Assembly: GCF_001469895.1 (NCBI RefSeq)
Contig: NZ_LOPY01000012.1
Span: forward strand, 1 to 52,051
Length of the DNA: 52,051 nt
Reading direction: 5' to 3'
From: Pseudoalteromonas sp. XI10
GTDB lineage: Bacteria; Pseudomonadota; Gammaproteobacteria; Enterobacterales; Alteromonadaceae
Each line of letters opens with the position of its first letter. Within the stretch, counting starts at the first letter, position 1. Made by a program: the position numbers and the translations under genes. Shown here piece by piece: positions 1-7,604 of the stretch. The notes beneath the pieces are model-generated. The model worked only from the letters and a program-made list of their open reading frames with translations. It did no database searches and was not told where the DNA came from.

Positions 1-88
1 AATGAAAAATTGCGCTTTTCTTTTAATATTTAGCATCCGACTTTACCGCCCTTGTAGATTGATTCTTTTTTAGAGTCTGGTGATTTGA
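1..88. repeat. Terminal direct repeat marking circular closure
   Basis: These 88 bases are repeated exactly at 51964-52051. They hold the 3' end of terL and the first codons of the neighbouring membrane protein, so this is coding DNA seen twice, not a dedicated terminal repeat. The simplest reading is assembly overlap of a circular or circularly permuted genome. Confidence 0.95.
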
Positions 89-1745
89 TTTGTAGCATGG
101 CCTCACCAATAGCCATGATGAGCGCTACTGCACCATCTATTTTATTAATATCTTTTTGTTTTACTGGCTTAACCACATCATCATTACCTTGGTAATGCTT
201 ACCTATAACATTTGATATATGCCAAGTTAGAATTGGGTTGCCGTCATGGTGAAAACGACCTGAGTTAATCGCCGCTTCCAATTCTTTCATTGGGTCTGAA
301 AGGTTTGTGAAATTCTGCATGATAGTCACAACTTCTAAACCTTCATCTGCAAGATGGTGGCTTAAGTTAGTTGCACCATGCGGATCAAGTGGTACTGATA
401 TACACGGGGTTTCTAAATGACTTGCAATCACATCATCTTTAATTTGCCGATAATCTATTTCGGCGCCATCTGTTACGCTTAAGTAACCTTGATTTAGAAA
501 GCGCTGGAACAATTCTTCGAGTTGTTTATTTTCGTTGTTAAACACCTGCTCATATGGCACCCAAAATTGCGGGGCAATACAATACCAATGAGTTTTACCG
601 TTAATTTCTTTCCAAAATAGACGAACCTTCGAGTTCATATCTATTTTGCGAGCCAAGTCGAGCGCTTGAACACAATCAACCCCACGGAAAAAATCAATAC
701 TAAGGTCTTTGTCTTCGCACTCCTTCCACCTTTCCATGTTGAAATAGGCCGATTTAGCACTGGCCCACATGTTTAAATGCTTCGTTTTAAAGGTGTTAGT
801 AAAGTTAGGACTGTTTATTGCTTTTTGTTGCTGGGCCAATAAGAAATCGGCCTTAACGCTAATGCCGTAATTAGGGTTAGCTTTTTTTAAAATTGCTGGA
901 TCAGTCCAATCATCGCCCTCGTCGATTCCATACAGCAAACCAAACAAGTGATCGTCTTGCGTACCGTTTAGCATTGCTTTAACTCGCAACTCTAAATCGA
1001 AACACGGACTCATTAAATTAGTACCGGCTGTGGTGATAACCAATGTCATTGGCTGTTCACGCGAACCCATACCAGTATCGAATGTATCGTACTGCTCGCT
1101 TGTGTTGTGTTCGTGGTATTCATCCACGATTGCAATGTGCGGTGAACTACCATCGCCAGGTTGACCGATCACAGGCTCGAATACTGAACCATCACTGCGG
1201 GTTAATTTCTTTGCATGAAGTTGCAAACCAAATCGCTTTCGCAGTTTCGGTAACTTTATGGCCATTAGCCTTGCTGGCTTAAAAACCTCCCAAGCTTGCT
1301 TTTCATTTGTAGCACCGCAATAAACTTCACTGCCGTATTCTTCATCGGCACAAATACCATATATACCGACACCTGCGGCAATAATCGACTTGCCATTTTT
1401 ACGAGGTACCTTAAGCATCACCTCGCGAAAACGGCGCTTACCCGTTTTCTTTACCACCCAACCAAATGACACAGCAAAGAAAAACAACTGCCATGGCTCA
1501 AGTGATATTTTTAGTTTTTTTCTCGCCCATTCACCTTTAGTGTGAGGCATTTTCTGAATGAATGAGCAAATGCGTTCTGCCTTTGCTTTGTCAAACCGAA
1601 ATTTAAAATTAGGGTCTTTTTCTTTTGCGAGTTCGTCTAGATGACGCTGGCATGCAAGTATTACTTCACGGCAATTTGGTATTTTTCCCGCCACAACGTC
1701 ACGGGCGTATTTGTTTGCCGCATTAACGTTAGGGAAAGTGGCCAT
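30..1745 (-). CDS. terL: Terminase large subunit (ATPase/nuclease)
   Basis: Motor that pumps DNA into the prohead and cuts it. 571 residues, usual for the HK97/P27-associated Terminase_1 family. Walker A is seen as PRKNGKS (about 114-120), Walker B as IAIVDEY (about 204-210), and a TTAGT coupling-type segment follows. An acidic segment around residue 360 ([10 protein letters not shown]) fits the start of the RNase H-like nuclease domain. ATG start, three bases after the terS stop, so the two are translationally coupled. Its last codons overlap the start of the next gene across the circle junction. Function is confident from motifs and context. Confidence 0.95.
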   Translation of the reverse strand: MATFPNVNAANKYARDVVAGKIPNCREVILACQRHLDELAKEKDPNFKFRFDKAKAERICSFIQKMPHTKGEWARKKLKISLEPWQLFFFAVSFGWVVKKTGKRRFREVMLKVPRKNGKSIIAAGVGIYGICADEEYGSEVYCGATNEKQAWEVFKPARLMAIKLPKLRKRFGLQLHAKKLTRSDGSVFEPVIGQPGDGSSPHIAIVDEYHEHNTSEQYDTFDTGMGSREQPMTLVITTAGTNLMSPCFDLELRVKAMLNGTQDDHLFGLLYGIDEGDDWTDPAILKKANPNYGISVKADFLLAQQQKAINSPNFTNTFKTKHLNMWASAKSAYFNMERWKECEDKDLSIDFFRGVDCVQALDLARKIDMNSKVRLFWKEINGKTHWYCIAPQFWVPYEQVFNNENKQLEELFQRFLNQGYLSVTDGAEIDYRQIKDDVIASHLETPCISVPLDPHGATNLSHHLADEGLEVVTIMQNFTNLSDPMKELEAAINSGRFHHDGNPILTWHISNVIGKHYQGNDDVVKPVKQKDINKIDGAVALIMAIGEAMLQIKSPDSKKESIYKGGKVGC

Positions 1746-1748
1746 ATT

Positions 1749-2195
1749 TTAATACTCTTTGAAATCATCCTCGTCATCTTCTTCGCCTTTGTCTTTGCCA
1801 CCGCTCAGCATTCGGGCGCGGGCCATTGGTGTTAATCCCAATTGGCTGGCCAATTTTAAAGATTGGTTAGTGAAAATATTATGCGCTGTTACGTAAGGAT
1901 GAAGTTTTAAGCTTCCCGCACTCGTCACATCAGTTAAGTTCTTTAAGTCTGCGAACTGTGCTTCCAGCTTAATAATTTTACTGATCGCATTGCAGTAATT
2001 TATTAGATGCGGGATATCCTCTGAAGCAAATGATTTTCTTTCAAACATAATCCCGAGGTTTGAATGCCAGGCGTCAATCGCATGATTATCTAAAAGCAGT
2101 TCTTTAGGGCAGTTGGGTTTTCGGGTAATCGAAGTGTCACCAACAGACAAACCGCCTTTAATATTTCCACCGCCTGGCGCTCTACTTCCTGCCAT
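1749..2195 (-). CDS. terS: Terminase small subunit, P27 family
   Basis: 148 residues. The start MAGSRAPGGG, a central helical region and an acidic C-terminal tail (KGEEDDEDDF) match the P27-type small terminase, which recognises the packaging site and recruits TerL. It lies directly upstream of terL and downstream of an HNH gene, the standard order for HNH-associated packaging modules. Three phased TGATC hexamers and a G/C-rich inverted repeat lie just upstream and are candidate recognition DNA. Confidence 0.88.
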   Translation of the reverse strand: MAGSRAPGGGNIKGGLSVGDTSITRKPNCPKELLLDNHAIDAWHSNLGIMFERKSFASEDIPHLINYCNAISKIIKLEAQFADLKNLTDVTSAGSLKLHPYVTAHNIFTNQSLKLASQLGLTPMARARMLSGGKDKGEEDDEDDFKEY

Positions 2196-2223
2196 TTTTC
2201 ACCTGCAACAAAAGTAAATTAAA

Positions 2224-2251
2224 TGATCGAGATATGATCACAGGTTGATCA
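2224..2251. promoter_or_regulatory. Three phased TGATC(A/G) hexamers, candidate pac/TerS site
   Basis: TGATCG, TGATCA and TGATCA begin at 2224, 2235 and 2246, exactly 11 bp apart, about 30-50 bp upstream of the terS start. P1 pac is built of TGATC(A/G) hexamers whose Dam methylation controls cutting, and this genome has a Dam-family methylase at 13448. The role is inferred. Confidence 0.45.
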
Positions 2252-2307
2252 AATTCCAATTCTTATTATTTGCGTATAAAAATTTGACTGGATGGCGGTA
2301 CTTAGAA

Positions 2308-2341
2308 TAGGGGGTTTGCTGAACAATTTTGACCCCCCTAC
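2308..2341. repeat. G-run/C-run inverted repeat near terS
   Basis: TAGGGGG and CCCCCCTA flank an AT-rich loop between the HNH gene and terS. It could be a terminator-like hairpin or part of a cos/pac region. HNH-type phages usually have cos in this interval. No cohesive end can be assigned from sequence alone. Confidence 0.35.
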
Positions 2342-2345
2342 CCAT

Positions 2346-2765
2346 CTAAGAATTCAGATTTATTGCGGTATGCCCGTATTTTTCGAGTATCGCTTTAACT
2401 GTTTTGTTCTTTTCCCATCCAGTTTTGAAATTTGCACACGATTCACAGAACCAAGAAAGGTTTGATAGCTCTTCGGTACCACCTTTTGCAACCGGTACAA
2501 TGTGCTCACAGACAGAACCAGATTTAACAATTGGTTTTGGCTGAGTAAGACAGTTCATGCACAAACATCTAGCTTTTGTTTTAACTATCTCGCGTGTGTG
2601 CTTGTATTCCTTTGTTTGATATACACGCTTGCCTTGGCGCTGCTGCTGCTTCTGATACTTACCCCAGCTTGCTAGGTGTGCATGTTCCTCACAGTAACCG
2701 TGGCGCTGTGTTGTTTTGTTACCGCAACCTTGTTCGCGACAACGCTTTGGTATAGCTGCTGGCAT
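2346..2765 (-). CDS. HNH endonuclease next to terminase
   Basis: 139 residues from the ATG at 2765, chosen because AGGTGG precedes it at good spacing. The N-terminal CxxxxC/H cluster (RCREQGCGNKTTQRHGYCEEH) looks zinc binding. The C-terminal half has the HNH core CEHIVPVAKGG...NLSWFCESCANFKTGWE, with EH in place of the more common DH. HNH proteins beside P27-type terminase genes, such as HK97 gp74, are needed for genome cutting in packaging, and the position here suggests the same role. Its leader carries an array of 11-bp repeats (2776-2819). Confidence 0.85.
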   Translation of the reverse strand: MPAAIPKRCREQGCGNKTTQRHGYCEEHAHLASWGKYQKQQQRQGKRVYQTKEYKHTREIVKTKARCLCMNCLTQPKPIVKSGSVCEHIVPVAKGGTEELSNLSWFCESCANFKTGWEKNKTVKAILEKYGHTAINLNS

Positions 2766-2775
2766 CTTAACCACC

Positions 2776-2819
2776 TTAAATATTTGATGAATACTTTTTA
2801 AATACTCATTAAGTATTTA
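2776..2819. repeat. Array A of 11-bp AT-rich units (4 copies)
   Basis: Four abutting 11-mers: TTAAATATTTG, ATGAATACTTT, TTAAATACTCA, TTAAGTATTTA. They share consensus WTRARTAYYTW with invariant TA at positions 6-7, also found at four other loci. The array ends 11 bp upstream of the HNH start and could act as an operator for packaging genes as well as a partition site. Confidence 0.75.
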
Positions 2820-2825
2820 ATTGGT

Positions 2826-2919
2826 CACTCCCTTGGTACTTTGTTAGTCAGTGGCTTTAAAGCCTATCGCTCGCACGACGGCGGGCAGTAAGTTACTAAG
2901 TTGGTTCACCAAGGGAGTG
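2826..2919. repeat. 12-bp inverted repeats enclosing a structured spacer
   Basis: CACTCCCTTGGT (2826-2837) and ACCAAGGGAGTG (2908-2919) are perfect inverse copies about 70 bp apart. The palindrome GGCTTTAAAGCC lies inside at 2853-2864. The element fills the gap between the lysis cassette and array A. It could be a folded RNA or a recombination/packaging site; no ORF is evident. Confidence 0.5.
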
Positions 2920-2923
2920 TTAA

Positions 2924-3202
2924 TTACTTCTTGTCTTGCTCTAATGCACTAAGTCGCTGCTTGATTAATGCTAAGTCAGTTTCCATACGAGATTGCCAAA
3001 TAGTAGAGTCATTAAACTTCTTCTGTAGGTCTTCAAGTATTACTGACTGATTAGCTAAACGTTCCTCAATGCGGGCGTACTGCAGTTGGTTTTGGTTCAC
3101 TGTCAAAGCAACCCAACAAAGAACACTAACAATCACAGAACCAAGCACAAAGAGCGCAATCTTTTCAAAGTTAGAGTCATTATTATTGTTTGCTGTGCTC
3201 AT
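2924..3202 (-). CDS. Membrane/coiled-coil lysis-cassette protein
   Basis: 92 residues: polar N-terminus, one membrane helix (about 14-34, IALFVLGSVIVSVLCWVALTV), then a coiled coil to the end. This is the layout of XhlA-type haemolysin/holin accessory proteins. Its start overlaps the Rz1-like gene by 20 bp, placing it in the lysis unit. A holin or holin-regulator role is inferred. Confidence 0.6.
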   Translation of the reverse strand: MSTANNNNDSNFEKIALFVLGSVIVSVLCWVALTVNQNQLQYARIEERLANQSVILEDLQKKFNDSTIWQSRMETDLALIKQRLSALEQDKK

Positions 3203-3467
3203 GCTTGGCTCGCCATTGTCTTAGTGCAGCTTTGTCTAGGTTACAAAGCACGTTGGTGTTGTGGGCTTTAACTGCGAAAGTTAGCAGTTCGCGGTTGGTA
3301 TTAACTGGTGATTGACTTGCAGTGCAGTCATTAAGGAGGTGCAACGGTGGCAGCACCGGCACTTGTTTCGTTATCGTGATCACCTGTGGTTCGGGTGGCG
3401 TCATCGAACACGCGCTTAATGTTAAGAGGTAACTTAGTGTTACCCCAATCTTGATTAGCTGGCTCAT
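3183..3467 (-). CDS. Rz1-like outer-membrane spanin lipoprotein
   Basis: 94 residues with a lipoprotein signal: hydrophobic stretch then lipobox LSAC with Cys20, followed by Ser at +2, which favours outer-membrane sorting. The mature start is proline-rich (CSMTPPEPQV). It begins inside the Rz-like gene in another frame, the classic overlapping Rz/Rz1 arrangement. With Rz it would bridge inner and outer membranes and fuse them in the last step of lysis. Confidence 0.8.
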   Translation of the reverse strand: MSQLIKIGVTLSYLLTLSACSMTPPEPQVITITKQVPVLPPLHLLNDCTASQSPVNTNRELLTFAVKAHNTNVLCNLDKAALRQWRAKHEHSKQ

Positions 3468-3774
3468 TAATAAAGACCTCTTTTAGCTTAGTTTGCACAA
3501 CGGTTTGTTGTTCTTTCACATCACTAAAATCAGCAAGATAATCATTAAACATTTGCTCTTGCTGCTTAAGATCAGAGCGCAAGGCACGTTTATCTTGCTC
3601 GCTTTGATACAACTCAGCTTCGTAAACACTTACTTGTTTTTGCAAGCGTTCGTTGGCGCCTGTTAGATTTTCGATTGTATCAACTGCAGTGTCGTACTTA
3701 TTGACCAGAACAACTGCGCCAGCTGTTGCGGCCAGCGCTACTGCAATCATGAGTGATGATTTATTTAGAAACAT
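3331..3774 (-). CDS. Rz-like inner-membrane spanin
   Basis: 147 residues. N-terminal membrane anchor (about 8-25, MIAVALAATAGAVVLV), then a long periplasmic coiled coil (about 35-110) rich in Q, E and K, and a flexible tail. The 3' 137 bp overlap the Rz1-like gene out of frame. It starts 10 bp inside the end of the transglycosylase gene. This size and layout is standard for the i-spanin partner. Confidence 0.8.
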   Translation of the reverse strand: MFLNKSSLMIAVALAATAGAVVLVNKYDTAVDTIENLTGANERLQKQVSVYEAELYQSEQDKRALRSDLKQQEQMFNDYLADFSDVKEQQTVVQTKLKEVFINEPANQDWGNTKLPLNIKRVFDDATRTTGDHDNETSAGAATVAPP

Positions 3775-4346
3775 GCGAACCTCGCTTTTATTTGTAACTG
3801 GTACCGTCTTATGTGCTGCACGTACTCAATCGTTTCGCGCGAGTGATGGCCAGTGACTTGTGGTAAATACTGAATGATGTGAGGGTAAAGAGTTTCACCA
3901 CCACTAAGCTTTTGCGCCTTTAAACAGTTACCTGCGCCAGCGTTATAATTACAAAGCGCTAGGTTTTCTCTGTCATATTCTGGCCTTGGGGATGACCAGA
4001 AAGAATACTGTTGCTGCATATAACGTGCTGCAACTAATATCGACAACTCAGCATTAAACGGCGAACCGGCTATTCCTAATTTAGCGGTTTGCTCTTGCCA
4101 AGTAGCGGGCATAAATTGGGCCACTCCCTGTGCGCCCACGGGGCTTACTGCATCTACACGGAAACGAGACTCTTGCCACAACTGGGCTTTTAAAAGGTCA
4201 GGATCACGACCAGGGCTAAAACGTTTAACAGCGCTTTCTATCTCTTTATCAAATCGACAATCAAGAGATAACTGAGCCGAATAAGAGTGCAGCGGCAATA
4301 GCGTACATACCAAACAGCACAGATAAAGCCATATAGTTTTTATCAT
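3765..4346 (-). CDS. Exported lytic transglycosylase (SLT), probable endolysin
   Basis: 193 residues. An N-terminal hydrophobic segment (about 1-23, ending SYSA) looks like a signal peptide. The SLT/goose-lysozyme fold is clear: catalytic Glu59 in LWQESRFR, then SPVGAQGVAQFMPATW, and LCNYNAGAGNC near 134. It would cleave peptidoglycan glycan strands after Sec export. Because the other cell-wall gene in the cassette lacks catalytic residues, this is probably the working endolysin. The 5' end overlaps the preceding holin-like gene by about 86 bp. Confidence 0.85.
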   Translation of the reverse strand: MIKTIWLYLCCLVCTLLPLHSYSAQLSLDCRFDKEIESAVKRFSPGRDPDLLKAQLWQESRFRVDAVSPVGAQGVAQFMPATWQEQTAKLGIAGSPFNAELSILVAARYMQQQYSFWSSPRPEYDRENLALCNYNAGAGNCLKAQKLSGGETLYPHIIQYLPQVTGHHSRETIEYVQHIRRYQLQIKARFACF

Positions 4347-4491
4347 TGCGGCAATCCTGAATTAACTTATCAAGCGTGTAACCGTTGCGGTTATTGATAA
4401 ACCTAACTGCAACATGGAATAAAACAAAAGCAATTAAAGCTAATAAAAGGTTGTAACCTGCGCCGCTTATAAACGTTGTTGCAAAACTCAT
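4261..4491 (-). CDS. Small two-helix membrane protein, holin candidate
   Basis: 76 residues with two predicted membrane helices (about 12-31 and 55-74) joined by a basic/polar loop (RFINNRNGYTLDKLIQD). Size, topology and position between two muralytic genes fit a class II holin. Overlapping ends on both sides indicate tight co-translation. No family is recognised with certainty. Confidence 0.65.
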   Translation of the reverse strand: MSFATTFISGAGYNLLLALIAFVLFHVAVRFINNRNGYTLDKLIQDCRNDKNYMALSVLFGMYAIAAALLFGSVIS

Positions 4492-4922
4492 TAGTATTCA
4501 CCTGTTAAAATTTGTTTAGCTAATTCTTCTGCTCTAAATTCAGGTTTGAATGTCAGAACAATTGACGCTGCTGCTTCAAAATTGTTTTGTTTGAACGCGG
4601 TAATTAAGTTTTCTTCACGACAAAAGCGCGGGAACGTAAGCCAATAAGCAATGCTTAAAATTGTTTGCTGGCGCACATAATTAAATTGATTGAGGTCTAA
4701 ACACTGATATACCAGATCGCGTAAATTCATTAAGTCTGATGCAAGCAGCTGTTCGGCTTCATCTTCGGTGATTGGGTTATTGTCAAAATCGCGGTGCAAA
4801 TAGTCAGGTAATGGCTCTGCATTTAAGTCGTGGCCGTAACCAATCAAACACTTTGAGTTTGAATGCCACACGCACTCATAAAAACCCGCGTGGCGTTTTA
4901 ATTGTTCAATTAAATTCATCAT
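4491..4922 (-). CDS. GH24 lysozyme-like protein lacking catalytic residues
   Basis: 143 residues from the ATG at 4922; longer readings cross a terminator. The opening LIEQLKRHAGFYECVWHS...CLIGYGHDLNAEPL aligns with phage GH24 lysozymes (RHEG...TIGYGH). The catalytic Glu is Ala12, and the Asp/Thr positions read Ser/Asn and Leu. The rest (TEDEAEQLLASDL, FNYVRQQTILSIAYWL) keeps the fold. It is likely inactive as a hydrolase and may bind the wall or regulate lysis, or it is decaying. First gene after the terminator at 4944-4973. Confidence 0.7.
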   Translation of the reverse strand: MMNLIEQLKRHAGFYECVWHSNSKCLIGYGHDLNAEPLPDYLHRDFDNNPITEDEAEQLLASDLMNLRDLVYQCLDLNQFNYVRQQTILSIAYWLTFPRFCREENLITAFKQNNFEAAASIVLTFKPEFRAEELAKQILTGEY

Positions 4923-4943
4923 GGCGGGCCTACGTTCAGGCAC

Positions 4944-4973
4944 AAAAAAAGCCCAACCGGTTAGGGTTGGGCT
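4944..4973 (-). terminator. Intrinsic terminator before the lysis/late operon
   Basis: Read on the minus strand: 9-bp stem AGCCCAACC/GGTTGGGCT followed by seven T. It lies 22 bp before the first lysis gene, where a Q-type antiterminator would act; a Q-like gene is at 10955-11368. Confidence 0.85.
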
Positions 4974-5017
4974 TAGCAAGTAACGTGCATAAGTATCGGG
5001 TATCTTTCAGTTATTAT

Positions 5018-5200
5018 CTAGGAGGCTTTGTATACAGCTTTACCACCTTGGCAAGAACAATACATTTTTATGCCAAAGCTGTAAACCACATTTTGTGAAT
5101 TTTTATCATAAAACCACACTTTTGCGTTATCACTGACAAGCCAAATGGCTTTTATCTTACGCTTAACACAACTCCATTTAACCGCATTAACCAATAGCAT
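5018..5200 (-). CDS. Small uncharacterised ORF
   Basis: 60 codons, ATG start, no clear ribosome binding site. Basic, with a CSCQGGK turn near the C-terminus. It is followed on the same strand by the terminator at 4944-4973. I do not recognise it and it may not be expressed. The 143 bases upstream (5201-5343) hold no clear gene or RNA. Confidence 0.3.
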   Translation of the reverse strand: MLLVNAVKWSCVKRKIKAIWLVSDNAKVWFYDKNSQNVVYSFGIKMYCSCQGGKAVYKAS

Positions 5201-5343
5201 TAAATTAGTTGATAGTCTTTCCTATCAGTCATCGGTTTAATATCCTCACGGAATATTCGCCCTCATTAGAGGTCATACCTACGATGGTATCTTTGGCGCA
5301 CCCAACCCGAAACGCTCGCCTTAAGCCAACTATAAAAACTAGC

Positions 5344-5577
5344 TTACAGCGAATTTTTCTCTGCGAATTTAACTAAGTGCTGCTCTTTAACGTCTCGCAC
5401 TAAAATACCTAGATCTATACCTAAGTCAACTAAATGTGCGGCGCGATTGTAACCTATCCTTAAGCTACGCTGCACCCGTGAAATACCAAACAACCCAGTA
5501 AGCCCTGCGCTGCCTTTAAGGCCCTTTAATGCTTCTAAGTCTTGCTCTTTATATTGGTTAAGTGTTCTACCAGCCAT
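5344..5577 (-). CDS. Stand-alone FtsK gamma-domain (winged-helix) protein
   Basis: 77 residues. The core GISRVQRSLRIGYNRAAHLV (about 32-51) matches the FtsK gamma winged helix (typically SxLQRxFRIGYNRAARxxxxLE), the part that reads KOPS and activates XerD. No motor or membrane domain is present. The protein could bind oriented motifs on host or phage DNA, affect XerCD dimer resolution, or act as a repressor. It is an early-region small gene with AGGTG before the ATG. Confidence 0.8.
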   Translation of the reverse strand: MAGRTLNQYKEQDLEALKGLKGSAGLTGLFGISRVQRSLRIGYNRAAHLVDLGIDLGILVRDVKEQHLVKFAEKNSL

Positions 5578-5588
5578 ATCTATAACAC

Positions 5589-5753
5589 CTATAAGTTAGT
5601 GGATAATTCAACACCTGCAGAAAAGCCAATCCACAATGTATTTATGGTTTCGTCAGCATAGCCCTCTTTAATATCAAATAGAGCTATCCTAGATTTGATA
5701 CCCTCACCAAATTGGCAAATAAGCCATTGTTCGAAAAGGTCTTTATTTTCCAT
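5589..5753 (-). CDS. Small hypothetical acidic protein
   Basis: 54 residues (MENKDLFEQW...AGVELSTNL), found by translating the gap between 5580 and 5776. Acidic, soluble, no known motif. It lies between the FtsK-gamma gene and the 61-codon gene in the same direction with short gaps, which supports it being real. Function unknown. Confidence 0.55.
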   Translation of the reverse strand: MENKDLFEQWLICQFGEGIKSRIALFDIKEGYADETINTLWIGFSAGVELSTNL

Positions 5754-5775
5754 TAATTTGTATTCCAATACCCTG

Positions 5776-5964
5776 TTACGTGTTCAAAACAACGCGATGC
5801 ATTGCTTTACCTGTATCATTAGTGCAATCTTCATCATTGACTACAGTAACGCTATTTACATTTTCTGAATCGCCAGTATCGTAGTCATGCAAAGCGAAGC
5901 CAACTTGTGCGCTCTGAGGCATCTTCTTTAACTCTTTAATCAGATCTTTTACTGTCAGTGACAT
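5776..5964 (-). CDS. Small hypothetical phage protein
   Basis: 62 residues. The opening SLTVKDLIKELKKMPQSAQV resembles a widespread family of small phage proteins that start with a short helix and MPxxAxV, followed by an acidic beta-rich part. No function is known. Co-oriented with its neighbours in the early block. Confidence 0.65.
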   Translation of the reverse strand: MSLTVKDLIKELKKMPQSAQVGFALHDYDTGDSENVNSVTVVNDEDCTNDTGKAMHRVVLNT

Positions 5965-5973
5965 AATTTGTAT

Positions 5974-6252
5974 TTACCCCTTATCTAGAATTTCAGTTTT
6001 ATGCTTAGTCATTTCCGACTCGTATATGGCTACTAGGTCGTAATAGTCACCAACACTTATCGGTGGTTGCGCAATCAAGGCATCTAGTGTCTGGTTGTAG
6101 AGTTCATTCCTTCCGACTATTGACAAACGTTCCTTTTGGATGTGGATAACATCAATCATTGTTGTAGTCGCATCTAAACTTCTAAACCCAATTATTGCTG
6201 CACTAATAGATGCAGCCAACACCCCAATAATAAGCACATCTTTCAGTTTCAT
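5974..6252 (-). CDS. Small membrane-anchored protein
   Basis: 92 residues from the ATG at 6252. An upstream extension is possible but would overlap the next gene. The N-terminal helix (about 5-24, VLIIGVLAASISAAIIGF) is a membrane anchor, followed by a helical soluble part. No family recognised. Confidence 0.6.
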   Translation of the reverse strand: MKLKDVLIIGVLAASISAAIIGFRSLDATTTMIDVIHIQKERLSIVGRNELYNQTLDALIAQPPISVGDYYDLVAIYESEMTKHKTEILDKG

Positions 6253-6265
6253 GCCCGAATTCCAA

Positions 6266-6553
6266 TTAACCATACTGTTCCTCGGCCCATATTTTCCAAT
6301 CAAAACCACACTCACAGTTGCCATTTTCGTCTTGCAGTTCCGCGTCAGTCTCGCATGTAGGGCAAAGAGGGGTTTCAATTTTTATCTTTGTACCTACAGG
6401 CCAACGAGAAGAACAAATGTGTACTTCTTTTTCAGCCGTTGATTCCATATCACCTTGACAGCTCATTTCTATAAACTTCTCGTGCTGATCGTCAGCGTAG
6501 ATGTCAGCTTTAACTTCACCCCAAGCTGTTACGTCATAATTAATATTAGCCAT
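6266..6553 (-). CDS. Small zinc-ribbon-like protein
   Basis: 95 residues from the ATG at 6553, preceded by GGGAA. The C-terminal part carries CPTCE...NGNCECGFDW, four cysteines spaced like a zinc ribbon. The N-terminal half is acidic beta-rich. No function can be assigned. Confidence 0.65.
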   Translation of the reverse strand: MANINYDVTAWGEVKADIYADDQHEKFIEMSCQGDMESTAEKEVHICSSRWPVGTKIKIETPLCPTCETDAELQDENGNCECGFDWKIWAEEQYG

Positions 6554-6571
6554 AGCATTTATTCCCAATAA

Positions 6572-7222
6572 TTAATTTGCTTCACGTTGCAACTTATCAA
6601 TTTCAGCGGCAATTAAAGCGCCAGCTTTTGTTAGCTCTCTGATGCGAGAACTGTGATCATCATCACTGCCCAACTTTAAATAAGACATTTCCCAAGGCCA
6701 GTGTCTCAATGGTTTATTTACTTCTACGCAAGTTCTAAACTGATTTCTTAAAAAAGGTGAACTTGTTGCTGCAGTTGCATAAGTAATTGCAGCCATTACT
6801 AAGGTACCTTTTTTGTAATTATCATCATGTTCCGATGTATAACCTTCAACTTCCAATTGGCGGGTACGTTCGTCAAAAATTAATTGCGCGCCTGATTTAG
6901 CCGCTATCAATTTGGTTTGGATTGGTACAGCAAAAAGCGCAATTGGCCCATCGTCAGTATCATGGATTGATAGCAAGAAAGAATCTGGTGCGTCACATGA
7001 CGGTAGCCAATCAGAACAATCACAAATCCCCCCGTCAAACCATTTGTCGTTTAGTTCATCTGAAGCACTGTGTTCAAAACTATCAATGAAATGCGTAATA
7101 CCGTTTGATTTAAACCATGCGGCAATCTCTGCCTCGGCAACACCTTCCCCCCACTCGGGCAAGTCAGGGTGAACCCACCAACCATTTTCATCGCGATTAA
7201 CTTCTGTAGCTTTAATAGCCAT
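6572..7222 (-). CDS. Hypothetical early phage protein
   Basis: 216 residues from the ATG at 7222, chosen because GAAGGGG precedes it. N-terminal part has GWWVHPDLPEW. The C-terminal region PLRHWPWEMSYLKLG...LTKAGALIAAEIDKLQRE is a block common in phage early-region proteins of unknown role, where WPW and AGALIxAEIxxL are typical. Soluble; no enzyme motif seen. Confidence 0.7.
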   Translation of the reverse strand: MAIKATEVNRDENGWWVHPDLPEWGEGVAEAEIAAWFKSNGITHFIDSFEHSASDELNDKWFDGGICDCSDWLPSCDAPDSFLLSIHDTDDGPIALFAVPIQTKLIAAKSGAQLIFDERTRQLEVEGYTSEHDDNYKKGTLVMAAITYATAATSSPFLRNQFRTCVEVNKPLRHWPWEMSYLKLGSDDDHSSRIRELTKAGALIAAEIDKLQREAN

Positions 7223-7256
7223 AACATACCCCTTCAATTTAATTTAGTGTGACCTG

Positions 7257-7604
7257 TCACAGTCTCAGCGGATTACCTAGTATTGATACTGCGCAATCTG
7301 GCGAACCTTTATAAACACCACCGCATGATTGCGTGAGTGGTAAATTACATTTACTGCAAGGGCGCTTTAACTGCTCGGTTAAGCGCTCGTTATCTCGACG
7401 TATTAATGTCGAAATGTATTCATCGCGCGTGTAAGGATCATTACCTTTACCCGCACGTACCTGGCAAAGGTTGTCGAGTACTTCACGCTCCGATTCAGAT
7501 AGCTTTACCGAAACCTCTTTAACCCCTAAGTTCTGAGCCTTAGCGCGTTGCTTGCGTTTTCTATCTCGCGCTGCTGCTCGCTTGGCTTCTGGTGAACTGT
7601 TCAT
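7257..7604 (-). CDS. RHH-like DNA-binding protein with zinc cluster
   Basis: 115 residues. Very basic N-terminus (KRAAARDRKRKQRAK), then VSVKLSESEREVLDNLC...YISTLIRRDNE, which has the strand-helix-helix look of ribbon-helix-helix regulators. A Cys-rich tail follows (CSKCNLPLTQSC). Probably a DNA-binding regulator; target unknown. The start overlaps the preceding gene by 4 bp. Confidence 0.6.
   Translation of the reverse strand: MNSSPEAKRAAARDRKRKQRAKAQNLGVKEVSVKLSESEREVLDNLCQVRAGKGNDPYTRDEYISTLIRRDNERLTEQLKRPCSKCNLPLTQSCGGVYKGSPDCAVSILGNPLRL

Noticed and set aside
1..88. Terminal repeats as long terminal repeats or packaging ends
   Set aside because: The repeated bases are ordinary coding DNA of terL and the adjacent gene; assembly overlap explains them.
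2334..2342. KOPS-like GGGTAGGG (also near 27976), tempting with the FtsK gamma gene
   Set aside because: An 8-mer with one free base is expected several times in a genome of this size; no skewed set of copies was seen.
2826..2919. N15-type telomere (tos) site
   Set aside because: The arms are separated by 70 bp rather than forming one long palindrome, no protelomerase is encoded, and the ends of the window show a circle.
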